This document shows, one piece after another, positions 1 to 6,785 of a stretch of 20,692 nucleotides of DNA. Position 1 is the first letter of the stretch. Each line of letters starts with the position of its first letter. The DNA is from Betaproteobacteria bacterium (GTDB lineage: Bacteria; Pseudomonadota; Gammaproteobacteria; Burkholderiales; SG8-39). The stretch covers positions 1 through 20,692 of the forward strand of contig VBCT01000008.1 of the NCBI GenBank assembly GCA_005882235.1. Direction: 5' to 3'. Made by a program: the position numbers and the translations under genes. The notes under the pieces were generated by a model. That model was not told the origin of the DNA, made no database searches, and saw only the letters and a list, made by a program, of their open reading frames with translations.

Positions 1-353
1 CGCGCACGGGCAGGACAAACCAAGAGCCTATTGTGGGGCAGGCTGGTCTCGCATCTTCGATCCTGGGATCATGAGAACGCGGTAGTTTGGCTTGTCGGGT
101 TCCAGTCGCTGCATTGCAGGACCGTAAATCCTGCCGATATGCTGTTGGCGCGCTGTTCAATTACTATCACTGGTTGGATAACCAACCGCCTTTGCTCGCT
201 TCGGGTTCGTGCGCTCGCAAAATCCGGCCTAGGCCTCGAGCAGCGGCGGAACCGGGGACAGGGTAGCCAGTCTTGTCTGGGGGCGAAGATTCGCACCGTC
301 GCATATACAAGCAGCCGTCCCGCAGCGGAAGCAGCGGGCAGATCATAAACAAA
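1..353. other. Non-coding region upstream of rluC (probable rne-rluC divergent spacer)
   Basis: I see no credible gene here; the open frames present have no recognisable domain. Two compact perfect hairpins are visible: GCAGGA (116-121) with TCCTGC (129-134), loop of 7; and GGTTGG (172-177) with CCAACC (182-187), loop ATAA. A weak plus-strand promoter candidate is TTGCAG (114-119), 18 bases, TATGCT (138-143), overlapping the first hairpin. In many betaproteobacteria rluC is divergent from rne (RNase E), whose long leader folds into hairpins and is used for self-control. That rne lies just left of the window is inference from synteny only. Confidence 0.5.
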
Positions 354-1277
354 ATGAAGGATTTAAGCAACGCCTTGACAGTTGAGGTCGATAGCGCGAG
401 CGAAGGCCAGCGCGTGGACAATTTTCTACTACGCCTCTGTAAGGGGGTGCCGCGCAGCCACGTCTACCGCATTCTGCGCAGTGGCGAGGTGAGGGTCAAC
501 AGCCGCCGCGTCGATGCGACCTACCGCCTGCAGCCGGGGGACCGGGTGCGGATTCCGCCGCTGCGCCTGCCCCGGCGCGCGCAGAAGACCGTGCCGCCCC
601 TCGATCTGCCGGTGATCTACGAGGACGACGCGCTGCTGGTCGTGGACAAGCCGGCCGGCACTGCGGTGCACGGCGGGAGCGGCATCAGCTTCGGGGTCAT
701 TGAGCAGATGCGGGCCGCGCGGCCACAGATCAGGTTCCTGGAGCTCGCGCACCGGCTCGATCGCGAGACCTCGGGACTGCTCGTCCTTGCCAAGAAACGC
801 TCGGCGTTGACCGCGCTGCACGCCGCGCTTCGCGAGGGCCGGGTGAGGAAGGAATACCTGGCCCTGGTGAAGGGACGCTGGCGCAACGACAAGCAGCATG
901 TCAGCCTTCCGCTGAAAAAATTCCTCACCCGTTCCGGAGAGCGGCGCGTCAGCGTCGATCGCGAGGGCAGAGAGTCGCAAACGGTTTTCCGGAAGAAGAA
1001 GGAAATCCGCGATTACACGCTGCTGTCGGCGGAGCTCCTCACCGGCCGTACCCATCAAATCCGCGTCCATCTCACCCATCTCGGATTTCCGATCGCGGGC
1101 GATGACAAGTACGGCGACTTCGAGCTCAACCGAGGATTGGCGAAGCAGGGCCTGAAGCGCATGTTCCTGCACGCAGGGGAACTGGAGTTCGGGCATCCGC
1201 TTTCCGGGAAAGCGCTGAAACTGCATGCACCGCTTCCCGAAGACTTGTCGCGTTTTCTCGACGCCCTCGGAAGCTGA
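354..1277 (+). CDS. rluC: Ribosomal large subunit pseudouridine synthase, RluC/RluD family
   Basis: Makes pseudouridine from uridine in 23S rRNA; the RluC group modifies positions 955, 2504 and 2580 (E. coli numbering). The protein is 307 residues. An S4 RNA-binding domain covers about residues 14-75 and the catalytic domain follows. The signature HRLDRETSG sits at 133-141 with the catalytic Asp at 136, and GRTHQIRVH at 231-239 is the conserved C-terminal motif. The frame extends upstream to a TTG at 273, but those 27 residues are low complexity and precede the family's usual start, so ATG 354 is chosen; no good Shine-Dalgarno sequence precedes it. The stop overlaps the next start by one base (TGATG), suggesting coupling. 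Family is certain; RluC rather than RluD rests on the short N-terminus and gene order. Confidence 0.92.
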   Translation: MKDLSNALTVEVDSASEGQRVDNFLLRLCKGVPRSHVYRILRSGEVRVNSRRVDATYRLQPGDRVRIPPLRLPRRAQKTVPPLDLPVIYEDDALLVVDKPAGTAVHGGSGISFGVIEQMRAARPQIRFLELAHRLDRETSGLLVLAKKRSALTALHAALREGRVRKEYLALVKGRWRNDKQHVSLPLKKFLTRSGERRVSVDREGRESQTVFRKKKEIRDYTLLSAELLTGRTHQIRVHLTHLGFPIAGDDKYGDFELNRGLAKQGLKRMFLHAGELEFGHPLSGKALKLHAPLPEDLSRFLDALGS

Positions 1278-1927
1278 TGCGCTATCCCTTGCTCGTCTTC
1301 GACTGGGACGGAACGCTGATCGATTCGGCACGCACCATCGTTGCTTGCATTCAGGCCGCCTGCCGCGAGCTCGGGCTGACCGTGCCCGATGAAGCGCGAG
1401 CGAGCCATGTCATCGGTCTAGGACTGAAGGATGCGCTTTCGTACGCAATTCCGGGCTTGCCCGCAGACGACTACGGCAAGGTGGTGGAGTCGTACCGCAG
1501 GCATTTTCTCGCGCGCGATCCCGAGATCCCGCTGTTTCCGGGAGCCCGGGCGATGCTCGCGGGTCTCAAAGCTCGCGGCCACATTCTCGCCATCGCCACC
1601 GGAAAGAGCCGAGCGGGCCTGGCGCGGGCGCTGGACAATACGGGCCTGCGGCCTTTGTTCGCCGCCTCGCGATGCGCGGACCAGTGCGCATCGAAGCCTG
1701 CGCCCGACATGCTTTTGGAACTCATGGAGGAACTGGGCACGGACCCGGTCAATACCCTTATGATCGGAGATACAGTGCACGATCTTCAGATGGCGGCACA
1801 CGCCGGAGTGCAGGCGATCGCGCTGAGTCACGGGGCGCACCCCAGGAGCGACCTCGTCGCGCTCGCGCCCCTTGCCTGCTTGGAAAATATCGATGAGCTG
1901 ACACGATGGCTGGCTCAGAACGCGTAA
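1277..1927 (+). CDS. HAD-superfamily phosphatase, phosphoglycolate phosphatase-like (Gph family)
   Basis: A 216-residue haloacid dehalogenase-type hydrolase expected to remove phosphate from a small cytoplasmic metabolite. All four HAD motifs are visible: DWDGT at 9-13 with nucleophile Asp9 and acid/base Asp11; Thr108 in motif II (IATGKS); Lys140 in motif III (SKPAPDM); and GDTVHD at 164-169 giving the metal ligands Asp165 and Asp169. An alpha-helical cap lies between motifs I and II, as in subfamily IA. It starts on the last base of rluC, with GGAAG at 1269-1273 as a close ribosome binding site, and its end overlaps the Rieske gene by 22 bases. Substrate cannot be read from sequence. Being next to rluC rather than rpe/trpE argues against assuming a role in glycolate salvage. 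Confidence 0.85.
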   Translation: MRYPLLVFDWDGTLIDSARTIVACIQAACRELGLTVPDEARASHVIGLGLKDALSYAIPGLPADDYGKVVESYRRHFLARDPEIPLFPGARAMLAGLKARGHILAIATGKSRAGLARALDNTGLRPLFAASRCADQCASKPAPDMLLELMEELGTDPVNTLMIGDTVHDLQMAAHAGVQAIALSHGAHPRSDLVALAPLACLENIDELTRWLAQNA

Positions 1928-2268
1928 TTTGCTCGAGCGCCGATCTCACGGACTCAGGCGACGGGGTACGCTTCGAGCTCGAAGTGGAAGGAAGGCCCGA
2001 GCCGGCGTTCGCGGTGCGCTACCGGGGCCGGGTCTACGCTTACCTCAACCGCTGCGCGCACATGCCGATGGAGCTGGACTGGAAACCCGGAAAGTTTTTT
2101 GATGTCTGGGGCCTGCATTTGATATGCTCGACGCACGGTGCGACCTACGCACCGCATACAGGCCGATGTCTGCGCGGCCCTTGCTTCGAGGAGGGACTCA
2201 TCACGGTCCCCGTCGAGGAGCGGGATGGCCGTGTAATCATCAAGGGTGATCCGGGTGTCCGAAGGTAA
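1906..2268 (+). CDS. Small single-domain Rieske [2Fe-2S] protein
   Basis: A 120-residue protein made of one Rieske domain. The cluster ligands are clear: Cys50-Ala-His52 and Cys74-Ser-Thr-His77, 21 residues apart between the pairs, followed by Gly78, the usual CxxHG pattern. There is no signal peptide, membrane segment or catalytic oxygenase domain, so it is a soluble electron carrier or redox component rather than a cytochrome bc1 subunit or a ring-hydroxylating oxygenase. It overlaps the HAD gene by 22 bases and sppA by 14, so it is translated within the same operon. Rieske ferredoxins of this size often serve oxygenases or nitrite reductases, but no such partner is nearby. Its cellular role is unknown. 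Assignment to the Rieske fold is secure. Confidence 0.88.
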   Translation: MAGSERVICSSADLTDSGDGVRFELEVEGRPEPAFAVRYRGRVYAYLNRCAHMPMELDWKPGKFFDVWGLHLICSTHGATYAPHTGRCLRGPCFEEGLITVPVEERDGRVIIKGDPGVRR

Positions 2269-3193
2269 CTGGGAGCGGGACGTGATCGAGACGCTGGCAA
2301 CCGCGGCTCTCAGGGAGCAGCGCCGCGCCCGCCGCTGGAGCATTTTTTTCAAGCTGCTGGGCTTTGCCTATCTCACGCTGCTGGTGCTGCTCGTGCTCGA
2401 CTGGCGTGGACACGACGGCCTCACTTCGGGCAAGCATACCGCGCTGGTCGATGTGGTGGGCGTAATCGACCCCAAAAGCGACGCGAGCGCCGACCGCGTC
2501 ACCGAGGCCCTACAGAATGCGTTCAAGAACAAGAATACCCAGGGCGTGATCCTGCGCATCAATTCGCCGGGCGGCAGCCCGGTGCAAGCCGGAATCATCT
2601 ACGACGAAATCCGCCGCCTGCGGGGCATTTATCCCAACGTTCCCATGTATGCCGTGGTCGAGGACATCTGCGCTTCGGGCGGCTACTACATCGCGGCCGC
2701 CGCCGACAGGATCTACGTGGACAAGGCGAGCATCATCGGGTCGATCGGCGTGATCATGGACGGCTGGGGTTTCACCGGCACCATGGAGAAACTCGGCGTC
2801 GAGCGGCGCGCCCTTACCTCGGGCGAGAACAAGGCCTTCCTCGACCCGTTTTCACCGGTCGACGACAAGCAGAAGCGCCACGCACAGTCGATGCTGGACG
2901 AAATCCACAAGCAATTCATCGATGTCGTGAGGAAAGGGCGGGGAAAGCGGCTGCACGAGAGCTCCGATCTTTTCTCCGGGCTGCTGTGGACGGGCGCGAG
3001 AAGCATCGAGCTGGGACTTTCGGACGGCTTTGGCAGCGTCGATTTCGTCGCTCGCGAGGTGATCAAGGCCGAGGACATCTTCGATTACACGAAGAAGCAG
3101 GATTTCACCGAGCGTTTCGCCAAGCGTTTCGGCGCGGTGATGGCCGGTGCGCTCGCGAAGGTGCTTACGCAAGGACAAGTCAACATTCGCTGA
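2255..3193 (+). CDS. sppA: Signal peptide peptidase SppA, S49 family, short form
   Basis: Membrane-bound serine protease that degrades cleaved signal peptides and possibly other membrane-associated peptides. From GTG 2255 the protein is 312 residues. One membrane segment (about 29-49) follows a basic N-terminus, leaving the protease domain in the periplasm. The nucleophile is Ser141 in ASGGYY and the general base is Lys193 in SGENKAF. The 52-residue gap equals that of the B. subtilis Ser147/Lys199 dyad, so this is the short single-domain form, not the duplicated 67 kDa E. coli type. GTG 2246 is also in frame, but AAGGG at 2242-2246 lies 8 bases before GTG 2255 and decides for the later start. 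The gene overlaps the Rieske gene by 14 bases and converges on the methyltransferase gene. Confidence 0.93.
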   Translation: MSEGNWERDVIETLATAALREQRRARRWSIFFKLLGFAYLTLLVLLVLDWRGHDGLTSGKHTALVDVVGVIDPKSDASADRVTEALQNAFKNKNTQGVILRINSPGGSPVQAGIIYDEIRRLRGIYPNVPMYAVVEDICASGGYYIAAAADRIYVDKASIIGSIGVIMDGWGFTGTMEKLGVERRALTSGENKAFLDPFSPVDDKQKRHAQSMLDEIHKQFIDVVRKGRGKRLHESSDLFSGLLWTGARSIELGLSDGFGSVDFVAREVIKAEDIFDYTKKQDFTERFAKRFGAVMAGALAKVLTQGQVNIR

Positions 3194-3196
3194 GTT

Positions 3197-3215
3197 CGCC
3201 GGGCGGGACCCGGCG
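3197..3215. terminator. GC-rich hairpin between convergent genes, possible bidirectional terminator
   Basis: A perfect 7-bp stem, CGCCGGG (3197-3203) with CCCGGCG (3209-3215) and a 5-base loop, fills almost the whole 25-base gap between the stops of sppA and the opposing methyltransferase gene. The position suits a shared terminator. There is no run of T on either side, so it would be a weak intrinsic terminator or a 3' end protector. Confidence 0.4.
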
Positions 3216-3218
3216 TGA

Positions 3219-3938
3219 TTACCCGGCGAGCAGCAGGAATACCGTGGGTCGTCCCTTGAGTTGCGGCGTTTCTCCGCGCCATGCCGCAACGGGTCGCGTT
3301 TTCACCGTTTCCGATTCGAGCGTCAGGTCCGCGGCGACGCACACGAGCGTATCCGGGGCGAGAGCGCGCAGCATCGCCGCCAGAGTTCGATCGTTGCGGT
3401 AGGGCGTCTCGATGAATATCTGCGTCTGCCTGAGCCGCCGCGACTGGCGTTCGCATTCCTTCAATGCGGAGACGAGTTCAGTTTCCGCGATGGGAAGGTA
3501 GCCGTGGAACGCGAAGCGCTGCCCGTCGAGGCCGGAGGCGGCGAGCGCAAGTACGAGGGACGAAGGGCCGCTCAGGGGCACGACGCGGATGTTTTGCTCG
3601 TGCGCGAGGCGCACCAGGCTTGCGCCCGGATCGGCAACAGCGGGTAAGCCTGCTTCGGAAAGAAGTCCGGCATCGCTGCCGCTGAGGAGCGGCTCGAGGA
3701 AAGTCTGAATATCCCTTGCCCCGGTATTGTGGTCGAGCCGTTCGACGCGGATGCTCTGCAGCGGTCGCGTCGGCGTGATGCGCTTCAGGAAAGCGCGCGC
3801 CGCTTTGGGGTCCTCGGCAATGATGTAATCGAGCGAACGGGCGCGATCGAGCACGCCCGCCGGAATAACTGCCTCCGGCGCGGCGTCACCCAGCGTGTTA
3901 GGCAGAAGATAAAGTGAGCCTCTGCGGTCAGAGGACAT
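3219..3938 (-). CDS. SAM-dependent methyltransferase, tetrapyrrole methylase fold (RsmI-like, COG0313 type)
   Basis: A 239-residue protein of the SAM-dependent tetrapyrrole methylase superfamily, closest in layout to RsmI, which methylates the 2'-O of C1402 in 16S rRNA. Visible landmarks are GSLYLLPNTLGD at 7-18, replacing the GTLYVVATPIGNLGD of true RsmI; SEAGLPAVADPG at 94-105, matching RsmI's SDAGTPLISDPG; and PLSGPSS at 121-127 in the SAM site. The changed N-terminal motif suggests a paralogue rather than RsmI itself, which in proteobacteria usually sits near yraN/diaA. ATG 3938 has AAGGG at 3943-3947 (minus strand) just before it. It overlaps the 3' end of maf by 11 bases, so the two are co-translated. 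The fold is secure; the target (rRNA or other) is unknown. Confidence 0.82.
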   Translation of the reverse strand: MSSDRRGSLYLLPNTLGDAAPEAVIPAGVLDRARSLDYIIAEDPKAARAFLKRITPTRPLQSIRVERLDHNTGARDIQTFLEPLLSGSDAGLLSEAGLPAVADPGASLVRLAHEQNIRVVPLSGPSSLVLALAASGLDGQRFAFHGYLPIAETELVSALKECERQSRRLRQTQIFIETPYRNDRTLAAMLRALAPDTLVCVAADLTLESETVKTRPVAAWRGETPQLKGRPTVFLLLAG

Positions 3939-4503
3939 TCAACCCTTGCTCTTGCAGCAGATCGACCAGCGCGATCAGCGGCAAGCCGATGAGCGCGCTC
4001 GGGTCCTCGCCTTCCATCTTCGCAATCAGCGCGATTCCCAGGCCCTCGGCCTTCGCGCTGCCGGCGCAGTCGTAGGGTTGCTCTCGAGCGAGGTAGCGAT
4101 CGATGGTTCCGTCGTCGAGCTTGCGGAAAGTGACGCGGCAGGGGACCACGCGGATGCTGCTTCTCCCGACCGAGGTGTTGTGCACGCACACCGCCGTGTA
4201 AAACACCGCCTCGCTGCCCGATAAGGCGCGCAGCTGGCGCACCGCGTTCTCGCGAGTACCCGGCTTGCCGAGCACTTCGCCGTTTCCCACGGCGACCTGA
4301 TCGCAGCCGATGATCAGCGCGTCGCGAAAGCGGTTCGCGACCGCCAGCGATTTGGCCTCCGCGAGCCGCCGCGCCGTGCCCTCAGGCGCTTCGCCGGGAC
4401 GGGCTCCTTCCACGACTTCCGGATCGGCGACCGAGAACGGGATTCCGAGCCGCCCGAGAAGGGCGCGCCGATAGCGCGAGCTTGAAGCGAGAACGAGCTG
4501 CAT
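3928..4503 (-). CDS. maf: Maf-family nucleotide pyrophosphatase, YceF type (7-methyl-GTP pyrophosphatase)
   Basis: A 191-residue Maf/Ham1-type pyrophosphatase that hydrolyses non-canonical nucleoside triphosphates to monophosphates. YceF-type members prefer 7-methyl-GTP, and the name therefore follows established family knowledge. Visible motifs are SSSRYRR at 7-13 (phosphate binding), GCDQVA at 66-71 with the acidic Asp68, CAGSAKAEGLGI in the C-terminal half, and the closing GEDPSALIGLPL. The CAGS-K-EGLGI pattern and the location near yceD-rpmF-plsX both favour YceF over YhdE. The ribosome binding site GAAGG is at 4512-4516 (minus strand), 8 bases before ATG 4503. The gene ends 11 bases inside the methyltransferase gene. 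A role in nucleotide house-cleaning is expected. Confidence 0.92.
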   Translation of the reverse strand: MQLVLASSSRYRRALLGRLGIPFSVADPEVVEGARPGEAPEGTARRLAEAKSLAVANRFRDALIIGCDQVAVGNGEVLGKPGTRENAVRQLRALSGSEAVFYTAVCVHNTSVGRSSIRVVPCRVTFRKLDDGTIDRYLAREQPYDCAGSAKAEGLGIALIAKMEGEDPSALIGLPLIALVDLLQEQGLNVL

Positions 4504-4538
4504 GCGTCGGGCCTTCGAGAGTCACGCCTGGAATGGCG

Positions 4539-5039
4539 CTACAGTCTGCATTGCTCGGCGGCGAATTTTTCCTGCCGCGCGATGGCGGCTGAATTGTCCA
4601 GGGGTATCTGCTCGCCCTTTTCGTTCAGCGTGAAGCTGGGCGGGCTTTGCTTCAAACGCTCGAGCAGGGCACGTTGCTGGTTGCAAAGCTGCTGGCGCTT
4701 GGCCGCTTCCACGTCCTGCCTGCTTTCGGTCTTAGTGGGGCTTTGACGGGCATCCTGATCCTTCGGCCGCGCCTGGCTTTGCTCGGGGCTCGGATCCTTC
4801 GGATTGTTCGCCTCAGCAGCGGCACCGCCCGGAGCGGGCGAAGCAAGCCGGTTCGGTACTTCGCTTGCCTTGCTGCCCTGCGGCGGTCGCTCGCCATAGT
4901 GAGTCACGCCGCGTTCGTCCACCCACTTGTAGACTTGGGCGAACGCGGGCGCGGCCGCGGCCAGGAAGATCAAAAAGTGCAGTAACGCTCTGAACAACTT
5001 GGAATTTCTTTTGACACCGAAGAGCAAACATAATATCAT
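4539..5039 (-). CDS. DUF4124-containing periplasmic protein
   Basis: Up to 166 residues. A hydrophobic stretch ending AAAAPAFA at about 27-34 looks like a cleavable Sec signal peptide. It is followed by QVYKWVDERGVTHYGERPP, the short tryptophan-containing DUF4124 module. The rest is a Pro/Ser/Gln-rich, low-complexity linker (60-110) and a charged helical tail with two Cys (119 and 164). Function is unknown. The start is uncertain: ATG 5039 has AAGGGG only 3 bases upstream and lies inside a probable divergent promoter. A TTG at 4997 (codon 15) would give a compact, ordinary signal peptide, and fits if transcription begins near 5023. The open frame continues far upstream through yceD and rpmF, but only this C-terminal part has protein-like features. 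It is followed by maf after 35 bases. Confidence 0.75.
   Translation of the reverse strand: MILCLLFGVKRNSKLFRALLHFLIFLAAAAPAFAQVYKWVDERGVTHYGERPPQGSKASEVPNRLASPAPGGAAAEANNPKDPSPEQSQARPKDQDARQSPTKTESRQDVEAAKRQQLCNQQRALLERLKQSPPSFTLNEKGEQIPLDNSAAIARQEKFAAEQCRL
5011..5039 (+). promoter_or_regulatory. Sigma-70 promoter for yceD-rpmF-plsX-fab operon
   Basis: TTGACA (5011-5016) is a perfect -35 box. A 17-base spacer leads to TATCAT (5034-5039), five of six -10 bases. This is the best sigma-70 match I noticed in the window. The expected RNA start is near 5046, only about 3 bases before the yceD ATG at 5049, so the message may be essentially leaderless, or translation may begin at GTG 5064 instead. 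Confidence 0.7.
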
Positions 5040-5057
5040 GCGCCCCTTATGCCGCAA
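5030..5057 (-). promoter_or_regulatory. Candidate minus-strand promoter for the DUF4124-maf-methyltransferase block
   Basis: On the minus strand TTGCGG (5057-5052), a 16-base spacer and TATTAT (5035-5030, five of six consensus bases) form a plausible sigma-70 promoter. It overlaps the plus-strand yceD promoter, so both cannot be occupied at once. It would start RNA near 5023, downstream of ATG 5039, which supports the later DUF4124 start. Confidence 0.4.
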
Positions 5058-5471
5058 GCGGGGGTGATAGACAGCCTCCATTTTGCCCGCGCCGCACTGG
5101 AACAGCGGGGAGTGCTGGGCCTGGAGCAACTGCCGCGCCTGGCGAAGGTGCAGTGCTCGACCCAGGGGCTGGAGTATCACCTGCGCGGGGGAAGGGCGAG
5201 CAACGGCAAGCGGTGTTTGCGGTTGTCGGTAAGAGGATCGGTGCAGGTGCCTTGTCAGCGTTGTCTCGATCCGCTCCCGGTTCCCATCGCGATCGATGCC
5301 GAGTTGCAGCTCGCCGAGAACCTGCGCGAGGTCGCGGAAGCCGACGACGAGATCGACCGCGTGCTCGCATCCCGCCGCATGGATGTCGGACAGCTTGTCG
5401 AGGACGAGGTTATTCTGGCATTGCCGATGGTGCCGCGGCATGCAGCGTGCGTGCACCGTCCGGTGATATGA
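5049..5471 (+). CDS. yceD: YceD family protein (DUF177), large ribosomal RNA subunit accumulation protein
   Basis: A 140-residue protein of the DUF177 family, whose bacterial and plant members help 23S rRNA accumulate and which almost always precedes rpmF. The central CQRC at 69-72, followed by L-x-PLP, is the family hallmark. The acidic stretch (about 96-104) and the C-terminal LVEDEVILALPMVPRH (117-131) also match; the closing Cys134 is typical. ATG 5049 gives MPQAGVIDSLHFAR, aligned with the usual family start, but GTG 5064 (codon 6) is possible because the mapped promoter would leave only about 3 untranslated bases before ATG 5049. The gene is 18 bases upstream of rpmF, so the L32 protein and the rRNA factor are made together. 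Molecular mechanism in bacteria is not well defined. Confidence 0.88.
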   Translation: MPQAGVIDSLHFARAALEQRGVLGLEQLPRLAKVQCSTQGLEYHLRGGRASNGKRCLRLSVRGSVQVPCQRCLDPLPVPIAIDAELQLAENLREVAEADDEIDRVLASRRMDVGQLVEDEVILALPMVPRHAACVHRPVI

Positions 5472-5489
5472 GATTGAAGGAGCTCCCAT

Positions 5490-5669
5490 ATGGCAGTCCA
5501 GCAAAACAAGAAATCCCCGTCGAAGCGCGGCATGCACCGCGCTCACGATTTCCTCACCAATCCGCCGCTCGCGGTCGAGCCGACGACGGGCGAAGTGCAT
5601 TTGCGCCATCACATCAGCCCGAGCGGTTACTATCGCGGCAAGAAGGTCGTCAAGACCAAGAGCGAGTAG
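5490..5669 (+). CDS. rpmF: 50S ribosomal protein L32
   Basis: A 59-residue basic protein beginning MAVQQNKKSPSKRGMHRAHD, the standard bacterial L32 start, with NPPLAVEPTTGEVHLRHH in the middle and a lysine-rich end (GKKVVKTKSE). L32 sits on the large subunit near the peptidyl transferase region. This version lacks the four zinc-binding Cys found in some lineages, which is normal for proteobacteria. A strong ribosome binding site AAGGAG at 5477-5482 lies 7 bases before ATG 5490, fitting a highly expressed gene. It sits between yceD and plsX, the conserved arrangement linking ribosome and lipid synthesis. Confidence 0.97.
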   Translation: MAVQQNKKSPSKRGMHRAHDFLTNPPLAVEPTTGEVHLRHHISPSGYYRGKKVVKTKSE

Positions 5670-5722
5670 GGCTCCACCTGGCCGCAGTGACCGGACAGAG
5701 TCGGCATCGGCCCTCCCAGTGA

Positions 5723-5743
5723 GCGAAGCAGGAATCGCTTCGC
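5723..5743 (+). other. Hairpin in the rpmF-plsX spacer
   Basis: GCGAAGC (5723-5729) pairs perfectly with GCTTCGC (5737-5743) around the loop AGGAATC, in the 84-base spacer before plsX. The loop carries AGGA, but it lies about 20 bases before ATG 5754, too far for a normal ribosome binding site. No T-run follows, so it is not a clear terminator. It may be an RNA-processing or stability element separating abundant rpmF from plsX. Confidence 0.35.
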
Positions 5744-5753
5744 ACCGCGCTTC

Positions 5754-6785
5754 ATGGAAATCACAGTAGCCATCGATTGCATGGGCGGCGATCATGGTCC
5801 GCACGTCACCGTGCCGGCGGCGCTCAATTTCCTGAAATCCAACTCAGACGTCGATGTCGTCCTGGTGGGCTTGCGCGACGCCATCGAAGCGGAGCTGAAG
5901 GCGCGCGGCTCCCGGTCCAGTCCGCGCCTGCGCGTGCACCACGCAAGCGAGGTCGTGCTGATGGACGAATCTCCGGCGCTCGCGCTGCGCAACAAGAAGG
6001 ATTCGTCAATTCGCGTCGCGGTAGAGCTCGTCAAGAACGGCGAAGCGCATGCCTGCGTCAGCGCCGGCAACACGGGGGCGCTGATGGCGGTGTCACGCTT
6101 CGTTCTCAAGATGCTTCCGGGCATCGACCGCCCCGCGATCATCGCCGCGCTGCCCAGCATGCGCGGCAGCACCTACGTCCTCGATCTCGGCGCCAACGTC
6201 GACTGCGGGCCGGAGCACTTGCTGCAGTTCGCCATCATGGGGGCGACGCTGGTCGCCGCGGTTGAGCACAAGGACCGGCCGAGCGTCGGCCTGCTCAACA
6301 TCGGCGAGGAGGACATCAAAGGCAACGAGGTGGTGAAGAAAGCGGCAGAGCTGTTGCGCGAAAGCGAAGTCAATTTCATCGGCAACATCGAGGGCGGCGG
6401 AATCTACAAGGGGGAAGCCGACGTGGTGGTGTGCGACGGTTTCGTCGGCAACGTCATGCTCAAGGCGTCCGAGGGAATGGTGCAGATGGTGCGCAGCTTC
6501 ATTCGCCAGGAGTTCATGCGCAGCGTTATCGCCAGGCTGGCCGGCGTAATCGTCATGCCGGCGATCTACGCGTTCCGCAAGCGCCTTGACCCGCGCCGCT
6601 TCAACGGCGCGACTTTGCTCGGACTGAAAGGCATCGTCGTGAAGAGCCACGGCTCTGCCGACGTGTTCGGATTCGAGCGCGCCATTGAGCGGGCAATGGA
6701 GGAGGTGCGCAATGAAGTGCTGCATCGCCTGATGCGGCGGTTCGGTCAGGCCGAGCGAGGGAATTCGGAAGCGGTGGAAGCGTGA
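5754..6785 (+). CDS. plsX: Phosphate acyltransferase PlsX
   Basis: Converts acyl-ACP and inorganic phosphate to acyl-phosphate, which PlsY uses to acylate glycerol-3-phosphate at the start of phospholipid synthesis; it acts as a peripheral membrane enzyme. The protein is 343 residues, normal for the family. It opens with the hallmark IAIDCMGGDHGP-like segment (DCMGGDHGP at 8-16), followed by ASEVVLMDESPALALR, SAGNTGALM, DLGANVDC and the glycine-rich GNIEGGGIYKGEADVVVCDGF region typical of PlsX. ATG 5754 has no evident Shine-Dalgarno sequence, so its translation may depend on the upstream hairpin region or on read-through from rpmF. Its stop overlaps the fabH start in a GTGA arrangement. Assignment is secure. 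Confidence 0.95.
   Translation: MEITVAIDCMGGDHGPHVTVPAALNFLKSNSDVDVVLVGLRDAIEAELKARGSRSSPRLRVHHASEVVLMDESPALALRNKKDSSIRVAVELVKNGEAHACVSAGNTGALMAVSRFVLKMLPGIDRPAIIAALPSMRGSTYVLDLGANVDCGPEHLLQFAIMGATLVAAVEHKDRPSVGLLNIGEEDIKGNEVVKKAAELLRESEVNFIGNIEGGGIYKGEADVVVCDGFVGNVMLKASEGMVQMVRSFIRQEFMRSVIARLAGVIVMPAIYAFRKRLDPRRFNGATLLGLKGIVVKSHGSADVFGFERAIERAMEEVRNEVLHRLMRRFGQAERGNSEAVEA

Noticed and set aside
31..348. 105-codon open frame in the rluC upstream region
   Set aside because: No recognisable motif, no ribosome binding site, and it overlaps the spacer hairpins; composition does not look like a protein.
5040..5804. N-terminal extension of the DUF4124 frame across yceD and rpmF
   Set aside because: Opposite to two certain genes, without domain features; the protein-like part begins at the signal peptide.
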